From the NCBI RefSeq assembly GCF_900100355.1, contig NZ_FNFH01000002.1:722127-786126 (forward strand): a stretch of 64,000 nt of DNA, in the 5' to 3' direction. Of this stretch, positions 55,048 through 64,000 are shown one piece after another. Source of the stretch: Microbulbifer yueqingensis (GTDB lineage Bacteria > Pseudomonadota > Gammaproteobacteria > Pseudomonadales > Cellvibrionaceae). Both the position numbers and the translations under genes were made by a program. Position 1 is the first letter of the stretch. Each line of letters begins with the position of its first letter. The notes below the pieces were generated by a model that saw only the letters and a list, made by a program, of their open reading frames with translations, was not told the DNA's origin and did no database searches.

Positions 55048-57201
55048 ATGAAATCCATCCACATCGAAAAAGACAACGACAACATCGTCCACCTGATCCT
55101 CGACAATCCCAATGCATCCGCCAACGTGATGGACCGGGACTTCACCGACTCGCTGCACGAAGTGGTGCAGCAGCTGGAGGGTGGGGACTTTGCCGGCATC
55201 ATCCTGCGCTCGGCCAAGAAAACCTTCTTCGCCGGCGGTGACCTCAAGGGCCTCTATGCGGCGAAGATCGAGGACGCGCAGGCGTTCTTCGACGAGTGCC
55301 AGCAACTGAAGACCGACCTCCGCTGGCTGGAGACCCAGGGCAAGCCGGTGGTGGCCGCCATCAACGGCGTCGCCCTCGGCGGCGGCTGGGAACTGGCACT
55401 GGCCTGCCACCATCGCATCGCCATCGAGGACCGCGCGGTGAAGATCGGACTGCCCGAGGTCACCCTGGGCCTGTTGCCCGGCGGCGGCGGTTGCGTGCGC
55501 ATGCCGCGTTTGCTCGGCATGCAGGATTCGCTGCCCTACCTGCTGGAGGGACGGCAGGTAGGCCCGCAACAGGCGGCCGAGGCGGGCCTGGTGCACCAGC
55601 TGGCCAAAGACGCCGACGAACTGCTGGCCCACGCCCGCGCGTTCATCCTTGCCAACCAGGGCGAAGAAATGCTGCAGCCCTGGGACCAGCCCGGGTACCG
55701 CATGCCCGGCGGCGACGCGAAAAACCCGAAGAATGCTCAGCTGCTGGCGATTGCACCGGCCATGCTCACCCAGAAAACCAAGGGCGTCTTCCCCGCGCCG
55801 GAGGCCATCCTGGCGGTGGTGGTGGAGGGTTCGCAGGTGGATTTCGACACCGCCACCCGTATCGAATCGCGCTACTTTGTCGAGCTGGCCTGCGGCCAGG
55901 TGGCCAAGAACATGATCGGCACCTTCTGGTTCGGGCTCAACGCCATCAAGGCCGGCCAGTCGCTACCCGACGAGGCGCGCACTGTAAAAGCGGACCCGGT
56001 AAAGAAAGTGGGCATCCTCGGCGCGGGCATGATGGGCGCGGGGATCGCCTACGCCTGCGCCATGAAGGGTGTCGAGGTAGTGCTGAAGGACGTCTCCCGG
56101 GAGGCCGCCGAAAAGGGCAAGGCTTACGCGGAAAAATCCCTGCAGAAACGCCTGGAGCGCGGTCGCACCAGCGAGCAGCACATGGCGGAAATCCTCGACC
56201 GCATCCACCCCACCGACAGCGCCGATGACCTCAAGGGCTGCGAGCTGGTGATCGAGGCGGTGTTCGAGGACCGCGAGCTCAAAGCGCAGGTGACCCGCGA
56301 GGCAGAGGACCACTTGGCCGATGCCGCCATCTTCGCCTCCAACACCTCCACCCTGCCGATCACGGGGCTGGCCAAGGCCTCGGCGCGCCCGCGCAATTTT
56401 ATCGGCCTGCATTTCTTCTCGCCGGCCGACAAGATGCCGCTGGTGGAAATCATCTGCGGCGAGCAGACCGGTGACGAGACCCTAGCCCGCGCCTTCGCCT
56501 TTGTGTTGCAGATCGGCAAGACACCGATCGTGGTGAACGACAGTCGCGGCTTCTTCACCTCGCGGGTGTTCGGCTGCTTCACCAACGAGGGCATCGCCAT
56601 GCTGGGCGAGGGCGTGACCCCGGCCACTATCGAGAACGCCGCCGCCCTTGCCGGCTTCCCGGTGGGACCGCTGGCGGTGAGCGACGAGGTGTCGCTGACG
56701 CTGATGGGCAGGATCCGCCAGCAGACCATCGCCGACCTGGAACGCGAGGGCAAGACACCGCCGTCCCATCCGGCGGACAAGGTGATCGACCATATGCTGG
56801 AGCTGGGCCGCGCCGGCAAGGCCGCGGGCAAGGGCTTCTACAGCTATCCCGAGGGCGGGGCGAAGCACCTGTGGCCGGGGCTCGCGGACGAGTACCCACA
56901 GGGCGAGCAGCCGCCATTCGAGGACGTGAAAGAGCGCCTGCTGTTCGCCATGGCGGTGGAGACCCTGCGCTGCTACGAGGAGAACGTTTTACGCAGCGTG
57001 CGCGACGCCAATATCGGCTCCATCTTCGGCATCGGCTTCCCGCCCTGGACCGGCGGCGCGCTGCAATACATCAACCAGTACGGCCCGCAGGAATTCTGCC
57101 GCCGCGCCGAAGAACTGGCGGAGCACTACGGCGACCGCTTCGCGCCGCCGGCACTGCTGCGCGAGATGGCGCAATCCGGCAACAAACTCACCGATGAATA
57201 A
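55048..57201 (+). CDS. FadJ/FadB-type enoyl-CoA hydratase / 3-hydroxyacyl-CoA dehydrogenase
   Basis: 717-residue multifunctional beta-oxidation enzyme. The N-terminal hydratase domain has FFAGGDLKGL and the two catalytic glutamates in ALGGGWELALA and IGLPEVTLGLLPGGGG; the dehydrogenase domain starts near residue 315 (GILGAGMMGAGIAYACAMKG), with FIGLHFFSPADKMPLVEI carrying the catalytic histidine. Start ATG 55048 with GGGAG upstream. The REPIN between it and the next gene could mark an internal transcript boundary. Confidence 0.93.
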   Translation: MKSIHIEKDNDNIVHLILDNPNASANVMDRDFTDSLHEVVQQLEGGDFAGIILRSAKKTFFAGGDLKGLYAAKIEDAQAFFDECQQLKTDLRWLETQGKPVVAAINGVALGGGWELALACHHRIAIEDRAVKIGLPEVTLGLLPGGGGCVRMPRLLGMQDSLPYLLEGRQVGPQQAAEAGLVHQLAKDADELLAHARAFILANQGEEMLQPWDQPGYRMPGGDAKNPKNAQLLAIAPAMLTQKTKGVFPAPEAILAVVVEGSQVDFDTATRIESRYFVELACGQVAKNMIGTFWFGLNAIKAGQSLPDEARTVKADPVKKVGILGAGMMGAGIAYACAMKGVEVVLKDVSREAAEKGKAYAEKSLQKRLERGRTSEQHMAEILDRIHPTDSADDLKGCELVIEAVFEDRELKAQVTREAEDHLADAAIFASNTSTLPITGLAKASARPRNFIGLHFFSPADKMPLVEIICGEQTGDETLARAFAFVLQIGKTPIVVNDSRGFFTSRVFGCFTNEGIAMLGEGVTPATIENAAALAGFPVGPLAVSDEVSLTLMGRIRQQTIADLEREGKTPPSHPADKVIDHMLELGRAGKAAGKGFYSYPEGGAKHLWPGLADEYPQGEQPPFEDVKERLLFAMAVETLRCYEENVLRSVRDANIGSIFGIGFPPWTGGALQYINQYGPQEFCRRAEELAEHYGDRFAPPALLREMAQSGNKLTDE

Positions 57202-57219
57202 ACCAGGGAAAATCGTTTG

Positions 57220-57291
57220 CGTAGGAGCGGCCGCTGGCCGCGATAACGAGACAAGATACAGCCCCAGTCGCGGCCAGCGGCCGCTCCTACG
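57220..57291. repeat. REPIN: paired inverted REP sequences
   Basis: Two perfect 24-base inverted copies (57220-57243 and 57268-57291) of CGTAGGAGCGGCCGCTGGCCGCGA, separated by a 24-base spacer. Each has the GTAG tetranucleotide and a GC hairpin with stem GCGGCC / GGCCGC around GCT, the layout of Pseudomonas REP sequences (cf. GTAGGAGCG...CGCGA), arranged as a REPIN. It lies between the FadJ-type and acyl-CoA dehydrogenase genes. No RAYT transposase gene is in the window. Confidence 0.93.
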
Positions 57292-57330
57292 GGCCAGATA
57301 ACACACGCTCACCAGAGGCGGAGAAATAAA

Positions 57331-58476
57331 ATGATTCCAAGAACAGTCTTTAATGCGGAGCACGAACAGTTCCGCGATACCGTGCGCAAATTCCTCGAGA
57401 ATGAGGCCGCTCCCTTCCACGCCCAGTGGGAGAAAGACGGCCAGGTGGACCGCGCCCTGTGGAACAAGGCCGGCGAGATGGGCTTCCTGTGCCCGCAGGT
57501 GCCGGAGGCCTATGGTGGCCTGGAACTGGACTTCGGCTATAACGCCATCATCGACGAGGAAATCTGCCGGCTGGGCCTCAGCGGCATCGGCTGGGGCCTG
57601 CACTCGGATATCGCCGTGCCCTACATCGTCAATTACGGCACCGAGGAACAGAAACAAAAATACCTGGCCAAGTGCATCAGCGGCGAGATAGTCACCGCCA
57701 TCGCCATGACCGAGCCGGGCACCGGCTCCGACCTGCAGAACGTGCGCACCACCGCCATCCGCGATGGCGACCACTATGTGCTGAACGGCTCCAAGACTTT
57801 CATTACCAATGGCCAGCACGCCGACCTGGTCATTGTCGTCGCCAAGACCAACCCCGAGGAGGGTGCCGGCGGCGTCAGCTTGCTGCTGGTGGACGCCAGC
57901 CTGCCAGGTTTCAAGAAGGGCACCAACCTTGAAAAGGTGGGCATGAAGGCCCAGGACACCTCAGAGCTGTTCTTCGATGACGTCCGTGTGCCGGCCGAAG
58001 ACCTGCTGGGTGGCGAGGGACAGGGCTTTATCTACCTGATGCAGGAACTGCCCCAGGAGCGCCTGGGTGTCGCCATCGGCGCCATCGCCAACGCCGAGGC
58101 CGCGCTGCAGTGGACCGTGGACTATGTGCGCGAGCGCAAGGCGTTCGGCCGCCCCATCGCCAGTTTCCAGAACACCCAGTTCAAGCTCGCCGAGCTGTCC
58201 AGCGAACTCACCGCCCTGCGCGTGTTCATCGACCGCTGCATGGAATTGCACTACGAGAAAAAACTCGACATCAGTACCGCCGCCAAGGCCAAGCTGCTGG
58301 CCACCGACTTCCAGTGCAAGCTGCTGGACGAGTGCGTACAGCTGCACGGTGGTTACGGCTACATGTGGGAATACCCCATCGCCCGCTCCTGGGCTGACGC
58401 CCGGGTGCAGCGCATCTACGCCGGCACCAACGAGATCATGAAACTGATTATCGGGCGGGATCTGCTCAAGGACTGA
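57331..58476 (+). CDS. Acyl-CoA dehydrogenase
   Basis: FAD enzyme oxidising acyl-CoA to the 2-enoyl-CoA. 381 residues, normal. Signatures: AITMTEPGTGSD-type loop (AIAMTEPGTGSDLQNV), FITNGQHADL, and the C-terminal QLHGGYGYMWEYPIARSWADARVQRIYAGTNEIM, whose Glu (E368) aligns with the catalytic base of short/medium-chain enzymes. GGCGGAG precedes the ATG. It follows the REPIN by 39 bases and is followed by the CaiB/BaiF gene. Confidence 0.94.
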   Translation: MIPRTVFNAEHEQFRDTVRKFLENEAAPFHAQWEKDGQVDRALWNKAGEMGFLCPQVPEAYGGLELDFGYNAIIDEEICRLGLSGIGWGLHSDIAVPYIVNYGTEEQKQKYLAKCISGEIVTAIAMTEPGTGSDLQNVRTTAIRDGDHYVLNGSKTFITNGQHADLVIVVAKTNPEEGAGGVSLLLVDASLPGFKKGTNLEKVGMKAQDTSELFFDDVRVPAEDLLGGEGQGFIYLMQELPQERLGVAIGAIANAEAALQWTVDYVRERKAFGRPIASFQNTQFKLAELSSELTALRVFIDRCMELHYEKKLDISTAAKAKLLATDFQCKLLDECVQLHGGYGYMWEYPIARSWADARVQRIYAGTNEIMKLIIGRDLLKD

Positions 58477-58527
58477 GGAAAATCACTGCCAACGATCCGC
58501 CACAAAAATAAATCCGGATACCCCATC

Positions 58528-59733
58528 ATGCGCGACAACAACGGCCCGCTTGAGGGCCTGAAAATACTGGACTTTTCTACCCTGCTGCCCGGCCCGTACG
58601 CCAGCATGCTTCTGGCGGATATGGGCGCCGAGGTACTGCGCATCGAATCGCCGTCGCGCCCGGACATGCTGCGCGGCCTGCCACCCATGGTGGGCGGGCG
58701 GGAGACGGGCCAGGAGGCCGTATCGGCCGCCCACGCCAGCATCAACCGCAACAAGAAATCCCTGGCGCTGGATCTCAAGGACGAGCGCGCAGGGGAAATC
58801 GTGCGGCGGCTGCTGACAGAGTACGACATAGTGCTGGAGCAGTTCCGCCCCGGCGTGATGGAGCGGCTCGGCCTGGGTTTTGAGACGCTGCGCAAGGTAT
58901 GCCCCGGGCTGATCTACTGTTCCGTCACCGGCTACGGCCAGACTGGCCCGATGAAAAGCCGCGCCGGGCACGACATCAACTACCTGGCCCTGTCCGGCCT
59001 GGCCAGCTATTCCGGCCGCGCCGATACCGGCCCGGTGCTGGCCGGTACCCAGGTGGCGGATATCGCCGGCGGCTCCCACCACGCGGTGATGGGGGTCCTG
59101 GCCGCCGTGTACCGGCGCGAGAAGACCGGCGAGGGTAGCCATGTGGATATCAGCATGACCGACTGTGCCTTTGCCATGAATGCCATCAGCGGTGCCAATG
59201 CGCTGGCCGGCGCCGGCGAGCCGCAACCGGGCGGGGAGCTGCTTAACGGCGGCAGCTTCTACGACTACTACCGCACCTCCGACGGCCGCTACCTGTCCGT
59301 GGGCAGCCTGGAGCCACAGTTCGCCGAGCAGTTCTTCCTCGGCATCGGCCACCCGGAGTGGCTGGAGCGCGTGCTGGTGGCGGAGGAACAGGAACCGCTC
59401 AAGCGGGATATCGCCACCGCCGTCGGCGAGTGCAGCCTGGAACACTGGCAGCGCGTCTTCGCCGACACCGACGCCTGCGTGGAGCCGGTGCTGGGCTTTT
59501 ACGAGGCCACACAGAGCGCCCTGCTGCAGGAGCGTGGCATGTTGTGCGAGGCCGAGCTGCCCAGCGGCGATACCCTGCAGCAGATCAACACCCCGCTGGC
59601 CTTCGGCCCCGAAAAACCCCGGCGCCATATGGCCGGCACCCCACTCGGTAGCCACACCCGCGATATCCTGCGCGAACTGGGTTACGGGGCGGAGGAGATC
59701 GAGGAGATGCGCCGCCGGGGCGCCATCGCCTGA
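58528..59733 (+). CDS. CaiB/BaiF family protein, alpha-methylacyl-CoA racemase-like
   Basis: 401 residues, family-III CoA-transferase fold. It looks closer to AMACR than to true CoA-transferases: [12 protein letters not shown] places His148 and QVADIAGG places Asp178, thirty residues apart as the catalytic His122/Asp152 of human AMACR, and [26 protein letters not shown] matches the AMACR segment. Such racemases convert the 2R to 2S form of methyl-branched acyl-CoAs before beta-oxidation, which fits the neighbours. A CoA-transferase role is not excluded. Confidence 0.8.
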   Translation: MRDNNGPLEGLKILDFSTLLPGPYASMLLADMGAEVLRIESPSRPDMLRGLPPMVGGRETGQEAVSAAHASINRNKKSLALDLKDERAGEIVRRLLTEYDIVLEQFRPGVMERLGLGFETLRKVCPGLIYCSVTGYGQTGPMKSRAGHDINYLALSGLASYSGRADTGPVLAGTQVADIAGGSHHAVMGVLAAVYRREKTGEGSHVDISMTDCAFAMNAISGANALAGAGEPQPGGELLNGGSFYDYYRTSDGRYLSVGSLEPQFAEQFFLGIGHPEWLERVLVAEEQEPLKRDIATAVGECSLEHWQRVFADTDACVEPVLGFYEATQSALLQERGMLCEAELPSGDTLQQINTPLAFGPEKPRRHMAGTPLGSHTRDILRELGYGAEEIEEMRRRGAIA

Positions 59734-59747
59734 CGCCAGGCCCGATC

Positions 59748-59927
59748 ATGGCCCAGCGCACGCCGGAGCTGCCACAGAAGACCTGCCCCGTGTGCGGCCG
59801 CCCGTTCCGCTGGAGGAAAAAGTGGGCTGCCTGCTGGGAGCGAGTGAAATACTGCAGTGAGCGCTGCCGGCGCAACCGCCGCAAAAGTCACGACCGGGCT
59901 GCAGGGAAGGAGGACCGCCAGGGGTGA
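59748..59927 (+). CDS. DUF2256 small zinc-finger-like protein
   Basis: 59 residues with a [15 protein letters not shown]...[17 protein letters not shown] pattern: two cysteine pairs (CxxC and CxxxC) in a strongly basic context, probably a zinc ribbon. DUF2256 genes commonly adjoin cryptochrome/photolyase genes. Its stop overlaps the GTG of the next gene as GTGA. Too short for the usual gene length filters but clearly conserved. Confidence 0.85.
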   Translation: MAQRTPELPQKTCPVCGRPFRWRKKWAACWERVKYCSERCRRNRRKSHDRAAGKEDRQG

Positions 59928-61237
59928 ACCTCATCTGGTTCCGTAATGACCTGCGCACCGACGACAACCACATGTTGGCGGAGGCGTGTCGCAGTGCCCG
60001 CCGCAACGACCGCCGCCTGCTGGCCGTCTACTGCCTGGACCCGCGCCAGTTCGAACGTGATGAATACGGCTTCCGCCGCACGGAAAAATTCCGTGCGCGC
60101 TTCCTGCTGCAGACCCTCGCGGACCTGCGGGAACAACTGGCCGAACTGAATATCCCCCTGCTGGTAGCTCGTGATCATCCCGGAGCCGCTATCCCGGCGC
60201 TTGTCCGTGAGCACGGCATCACCGACCTGTACCTGCAGCGGGAGTGGACGCGCGACGAGCGCCAGGATCTGGAGCGGATCACCCGTGCCGAGGGCATGCA
60301 AGGGGTAAAGCTTCACCAATACTACGACCAGTTCCTGCTGCCCCCGGACGATATTCCCTTCGCCGTTGAAAACCTGCCCCGCGTGTTCACCGCCTTCCGC
60401 AAGGCCTGCGAGGCAGACTGGAGCGTGCGCCCTGAAACCCCTCGCCCCCAGCCGCTCCCGGCGAAAAGCCTGGTTGGTGACGAGCAACCACTCCCCGGCC
60501 TCGCGCAGCTGGGCCTGCAGGAATTTGATCCTGACCCGCGCAGCGCATTTCCCTTCGCCGGCGGCGAACGCGCGGCGCAGCGACGCATCCAGGAATATTT
60601 CTGGGAAACTGAAAACCTGGCCCGCTACAAGCACACCCGCAACGGGCTGATCGGCACAGAGTACAGTTCCAAGCTGTCTCCGTGGCTGGCTAACGGCAGC
60701 CTGTCGGCGCGACAAGTGTACTGGCAGGTTAAGGATTTCGAACGAAAGGTAATCGCCAACGAGGACACCTACTGGCTGGTGTTCGAGCTACTCTGGCGGG
60801 ACTTCTTCCAGTACGTGAGCCTGAAGCACGGCGACCGCATCTTCCACCTCGGCGGCATCATGGAGACGAACTACGAATGGCACCGAAACCCGGAAGAAAT
60901 CCGCCGCTGGATCGACGGTGAGAGCGAGTACGATTTCGTTAACGCCAACATGTGTGAGATCGCCGCCACCGGCTGGATGAGCAACCGCGGCCGGCAGAAC
61001 GTCGCCAGCTACTTTGCCCGCGAGCGGCAGCAGGACTGGCGTATCGGCGCCGCCTATTTCGAGAGCCTGCTGCTGGACTACGATGTACACAGCAACTACG
61101 GCAACTGGATGTACAACAGCGGCGTCGGCAATGACCCGCGCGACCGCCGTTTCAATATCGGCAGCCAGGCCGAGCGCTACGACCCGGACCACGCCTTCCG
61201 GCGCCTATGGCTGGATGGCGCGTCGCGCTCCAGCTAA
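59924..61237 (+). CDS. Cryptochrome DASH-like flavoprotein
   Basis: 437-residue photolyase/cryptochrome-family protein. An N-terminal photolyase domain starts [18 protein letters not shown]; the FAD domain includes [58 protein letters not shown] and [18 protein letters not shown]. The segment [13 protein letters not shown] is typical of CRY-DASH. Binds FAD and methenyl-THF and repairs cyclobutane dimers in single-stranded DNA. Start GTG 59924, overlapping DUF2256. Confidence 0.9.
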   Translation: MNLIWFRNDLRTDDNHMLAEACRSARRNDRRLLAVYCLDPRQFERDEYGFRRTEKFRARFLLQTLADLREQLAELNIPLLVARDHPGAAIPALVREHGITDLYLQREWTRDERQDLERITRAEGMQGVKLHQYYDQFLLPPDDIPFAVENLPRVFTAFRKACEADWSVRPETPRPQPLPAKSLVGDEQPLPGLAQLGLQEFDPDPRSAFPFAGGERAAQRRIQEYFWETENLARYKHTRNGLIGTEYSSKLSPWLANGSLSARQVYWQVKDFERKVIANEDTYWLVFELLWRDFFQYVSLKHGDRIFHLGGIMETNYEWHRNPEEIRRWIDGESEYDFVNANMCEIAATGWMSNRGRQNVASYFARERQQDWRIGAAYFESLLLDYDVHSNYGNWMYNSGVGNDPRDRRFNIGSQAERYDPDHAFRRLWLDGASRSS

Positions 61238-61248
61238 TACCAGGACAT

Positions 61249-62463
61249 TTATCCCTGTCCCTGCGCCACCTGGCTGCGTCCCAGGGCATGGCGCAATACC
61301 AGGTAGCCCACCACGCCGGACAGCAGGGAACCCGCCAGGATACCGACCCGCTCATCAAAGAACCGGTCTACCCCCGTCTCCTCAAATGCCAGCGAGCCGA
61401 TAAACAGGCTCATGGTAAAGCCGATACCGCAGATAATCGCGATCCCATAGAGCGCCAGCCACGACATCCCCCGGGGCAGCTCTGTCAGACCCAGCCGGAT
61501 CCCCAACCAGCACATACTGAAGATACCCACCTGGTTACCGACAAACAGCCCCACGGCAATACCCAGTGGCACGCCATGCAGGAAATACCGCTCATCCATC
61601 GCACCGAAATCCACCCCCGCATTGGCAAAGGCAAACAGTGGCAGGATCATGTAGATCACATACGGATGGAGCCCCTGTTCCAGGTCCTTCAGTGGTGAGA
61701 TCCCGGGCTGGTGCCGGGATTTGAGCGGGATAAACATTGCCAACAGTACGCCCGCCAGGGTGGCATGCACACCGCTTTTCAGCAATGACGCCCACATCAC
61801 CAGCCCCACGGCGAAATAGGCGCGGCGGTGTTCCACCCCAACCACCTTCATTACGGTCAGCGCACCCAGGCAACTACCCGCCACTGTCAGCGCAAACAGC
61901 GAGATATTTTCCGTATAGAAGAGGGCGATAATAATGATGGCGCCGATATCATCAAAAATCGCCAGGGAAGTCAGGAAGACCTTGGCAGAGCGCGGCACCC
62001 GCGAGCCCAGCAGGGAGAGTACACCCAGGGCAAAGGCAATATCGGTGGCGGCCGGGATAGCCCAACCCTTCAACGCATCCGGATCGTCCCAGTTGAATGC
62101 CACGTAGATCGCCGCCGGGAACAGCATACCACCAATGGCGCCCAGCCCCGGCAGAATCACCTGCGAGCGGCGGGACAACTCTCCCTCCAACAGCTCCCGC
62201 TTCAGCTCCAGCCCGATCATAAAGAAAAATACCGCCATCAGGCCGTCGTTGACCCACAACAGCAAGGGCTTGTCGATACTGAACTCACCGATAGTGATTT
62301 CCATCGGCGTTTGCAGCAGCAGCGCGTAGTAGCGACCCAGCGGTGAATTGGCCAGCACTATCGCAACCAGCGCCGCCACTATCAGCAGTATGCCCCCCGC
62401 CGATTCCATCTGCAGGAAACGGGTGATAAAACCGCCCCCGGATTGCTGCCCCTTCACTTCCAT
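61249..62463 (-). CDS. nhaA: Na+/H+ antiporter NhaA
   Basis: Inner-membrane antiporter exchanging Na+ for protons, for salt and alkaline pH tolerance. 404 residues with about twelve hydrophobic helices. The ion-binding aspartate pair lies in FDDIGAIIII, and ATDIAFALGVLSLLG and SGVHATLAGVLLAM are conserved. It sits between the CRY-DASH and photolyase genes on the opposite strand, and is convergent with the former. Confidence 0.96.
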   Translation of the reverse strand: MEVKGQQSGGGFITRFLQMESAGGILLIVAALVAIVLANSPLGRYYALLLQTPMEITIGEFSIDKPLLLWVNDGLMAVFFFMIGLELKRELLEGELSRRSQVILPGLGAIGGMLFPAAIYVAFNWDDPDALKGWAIPAATDIAFALGVLSLLGSRVPRSAKVFLTSLAIFDDIGAIIIIALFYTENISLFALTVAGSCLGALTVMKVVGVEHRRAYFAVGLVMWASLLKSGVHATLAGVLLAMFIPLKSRHQPGISPLKDLEQGLHPYVIYMILPLFAFANAGVDFGAMDERYFLHGVPLGIAVGLFVGNQVGIFSMCWLGIRLGLTELPRGMSWLALYGIAIICGIGFTMSLFIGSLAFEETGVDRFFDERVGILAGSLLSGVVGYLVLRHALGRSQVAQGQG

Positions 62464-62675
62464 GCCCGCTCCTCCATTTCTGCCTCCCCGTTTCGTTCAC
62501 ATAGACCGTGGCGGCCATATCGTCGACCGCTGCAACAGGCACCACCCACCCGACACTACCCTCTGGACTAGGATATACGTCGCGGGGTCCGGTGGAGATC
62601 TAAAAGCTGCCAGGCGCCGTAGCTCCATGGCGGCAAGACACGGCATCCAACCACCCGACAACGGACGGAATACGC

Positions 62676-64000
62676 TTGAAAACCCTGCGACTGATCCTGG
62701 GCGACCAGCTCTACCACAAGCACAGCTGGTACAGGAACGACGATGACGACACTCTCTACTTCATCGCCGAGATGCGCCAGGAGACCGACTACGTCAAGCA
62801 CCATATCCAGAAGGTGGTGGCCTTTTTCGAAGCCATGGAGGCCTTCGTGGAGTGGCTGCGGGACCATGGCAAGAAGGTGGTGTATTACAAGCTGGACGGC
62901 AGGAACAACTCCCAGAAGCTGGGCACCAATATCGCCGCGCTGGTGGAGGAGCGCGGTATCGAGAAGTTCGAGTACCAGCTGCCGGACGAGTACCGGCTGG
63001 ACCAGCAGCTCAGGCAGCTGGCGGACGACCTGAGCATCCCCACCGAGGTTTACGACACTGAGCATTTCCTCACCACCCGTGACGAGCTGGCGGAGTTCTT
63101 CGAGGGCAAGAAGTCCCTGCTGATGGAGAGCTTCTACCGGCATATGCGCAAAAAGCACGATGTGCTAATGACCAGGGATGGTAAACCCGAGGGCGGCGAG
63201 TGGAACTTCGACCAGTCCAACCGCAAGAAGTGGAAGGGCCAGCCGCAGATTCCCCACGAGAAAGGCTTCCGCAAGGATGTACGCAAGACGGTCAAGCGCA
63301 TCCTGGAGTCGGGGGTAAAGACCTTCGGCAATATCGACCCGCAGGACTTCAGCTGGCCCACCACCAGGGCAGACTGCCTCAAGGTGCTGCGCTATTTCTG
63401 CGAGCACCTGCTGGTCCATTTCGGCGACTACCAAGACGCGATGGATCCGGATGAAGTCTACCTGTTCCACAGCCGCCTGAGCTTCGCCATGAACAGCAAG
63501 CTGCTGCACCCCATGGAAGTAATCCGGGCGGTGATCGAACACTGGGAAGACAACAAGTCCACCATCTCGCTGAACGAGGTTGAGGGTTTCGTGCGGCAGA
63601 TTCTGGGCTGGCGGGAGTATATGCGCGGCGTCTACTGGAAGGAGATGCCCGGCTACGCCCGCTGCAACCGGCTGGACAACCAGAGAGACCTGCCCGAGTT
63701 CTACTGGACGGCAGAGACCGACATGAACTGCCTGCACCACGCCATCAGGAACAGCCTGGACCACGCCTACGCCCACCATATCCAGCGCCTGATGATCACC
63801 GGAAACTTCGCCCTGCTGCTGGGCGTGCACCCTGACCAGGTCGATGCCTGGTACCTCGGCATCTATATCGACGCCATCGAATGGGTGGAAATGCCCAATA
63901 CCCGCGGCATGAGCCAGTTCGCCGACGGCGGCCTGGTGGCCACCAAGCCGTATGTAAGCAGCGGTAGCTACATCCACAAGATGAGCAACTACTGCTCTGG
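62676..64000 (+). CDS. FeS-cluster photolyase/cryptochrome (PhrB-like), 3' end cut by window
   Basis: The frame runs from TTG 62676 (GGACGGAA upstream) to the window end: about 441 of roughly 510 residues. It begins LKTLRLILGDQLYHKHSW, typical of the deoxyribodipyrimidine photolyase-related (FeS-BCP) family; later LGWREYMRGVYWKEMPGY and EWVEMPNTRGMSQFADGG are diagnostic. Cys352 and Cys440 match C350 and C438 of Agrobacterium PhrB, which bind a 4Fe-4S cluster; the remaining two would lie beyond the edge. PhrB repairs 6-4 photoproducts. No ATG start is available. Divergent from nhaA across 212 bases. Confidence 0.92.
   Translation, partial: MKTLRLILGDQLYHKHSWYRNDDDDTLYFIAEMRQETDYVKHHIQKVVAFFEAMEAFVEWLRDHGKKVVYYKLDGRNNSQKLGTNIAALVEERGIEKFEYQLPDEYRLDQQLRQLADDLSIPTEVYDTEHFLTTRDELAEFFEGKKSLLMESFYRHMRKKHDVLMTRDGKPEGGEWNFDQSNRKKWKGQPQIPHEKGFRKDVRKTVKRILESGVKTFGNIDPQDFSWPTTRADCLKVLRYFCEHLLVHFGDYQDAMDPDEVYLFHSRLSFAMNSKLLHPMEVIRAVIEHWEDNKSTISLNEVEGFVRQILGWREYMRGVYWKEMPGYARCNRLDNQRDLPEFYWTAETDMNCLHHAIRNSLDHAYAHHIQRLMITGNFALLLGVHPDQVDAWYLGIYIDAIEWVEMPNTRGMSQFADGGLVATKPYVSSGSYIHKMSNYCS

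Noticed and set aside
1..64000. CRISPR array, prophage, insertion sequence, tRNA or rRNA
   Set aside because: No regular repeat-spacer array, transposase, integrase, phage structural gene or recognisable tRNA/rRNA was seen on either strand.

Overview
The window is a GC-rich, densely packed gammaproteobacterial chromosome segment. Gene content and order point to a marine Cellvibrionales-type organism (Microbulbifer-like is my best guess, by inference). Indicators are the ygfB-pepP-ubiH-ubiI / zapB-like-zapA-6S RNA-ygfA neighbourhood, the DUF3450-TtpC-ExbB-ExbD-TonB-TPR locus, lgt-thyA-folA, HAD-rppH-ptsP, divergent ilvA/rpiA, and a Pseudomonas-type REP sequence. Almost all of it is housekeeping chromosome. 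I see no prophage, insertion sequence, CRISPR array, tRNA or rRNA.

Layout. 1-6 kb: end of an unidentified gene, then on the minus strand ilvE, glnE and a solitary GspE/PilB-type ATPase. 6-9 kb: PhoU-like DUF47 protein with a PiT phosphate transporter, then a PhzF-family enzyme. 9-15 kb: DUF6314-like gene, EamA transporter, argE-argA, ilvD. 15-21 kb (minus): an orphan TonB with its own promoter, then a six-gene energy-transduction operon (DUF3450, TtpC, ExbB, ExbD, TonB, TPR). 21-24.5 kb: lgt-thyA-folA and an NRDE/TANGO2 protein. 24.8-30.2 kb: a cell-wall island of three tandem L,D-transpeptidases plus a Tat-exported MepK-like DUF882 peptidase. 30-35.5 kb: imelysin-like lipoprotein, HAD phosphatase, rppH with a basic N-terminal extension, ptsP. 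35.6-38 kb: gcvT-gcvH and a 2OG-Fe(II) oxygenase. 38-46.6 kb: CNNM/CorC protein, rhomboid protease, ubiI-ubiH-pepP-ygfB, divergent zapB-like-zapA, 6S RNA, ygfA and a 46-residue membrane ORF. 46.8-50.6 kb: ilvA, rpiA, transglycosylase-like lipoprotein, DUF4168 protein. 50.6-59.7 kb: winged-helix and AraC regulators, a DUF937-OmpA fusion, and a beta-oxidation operon (thiolase, FadJ-type enzyme, acyl-CoA dehydrogenase, AMACR-like CaiB/BaiF protein) containing a REPIN. 59.7-64 kb: DUF2256, cryptochrome-DASH, nhaA, and an FeS-type photolyase cut by the window end.

The most interesting parts are the triplicated transpeptidase island with an Arg/Ser/Tyr-rich insert in its first member, the TonB2-type operon beside a second TonB, the REPIN inside the beta-oxidation operon, the racemase-like CaiB protein, the light-repair cluster, and several unexplained palindromes or structured leaders. 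Many genes start at GTG or TTG with a good Shine-Dalgarno; starts were chosen on that basis. No wholly new system can be claimed from sequence alone.
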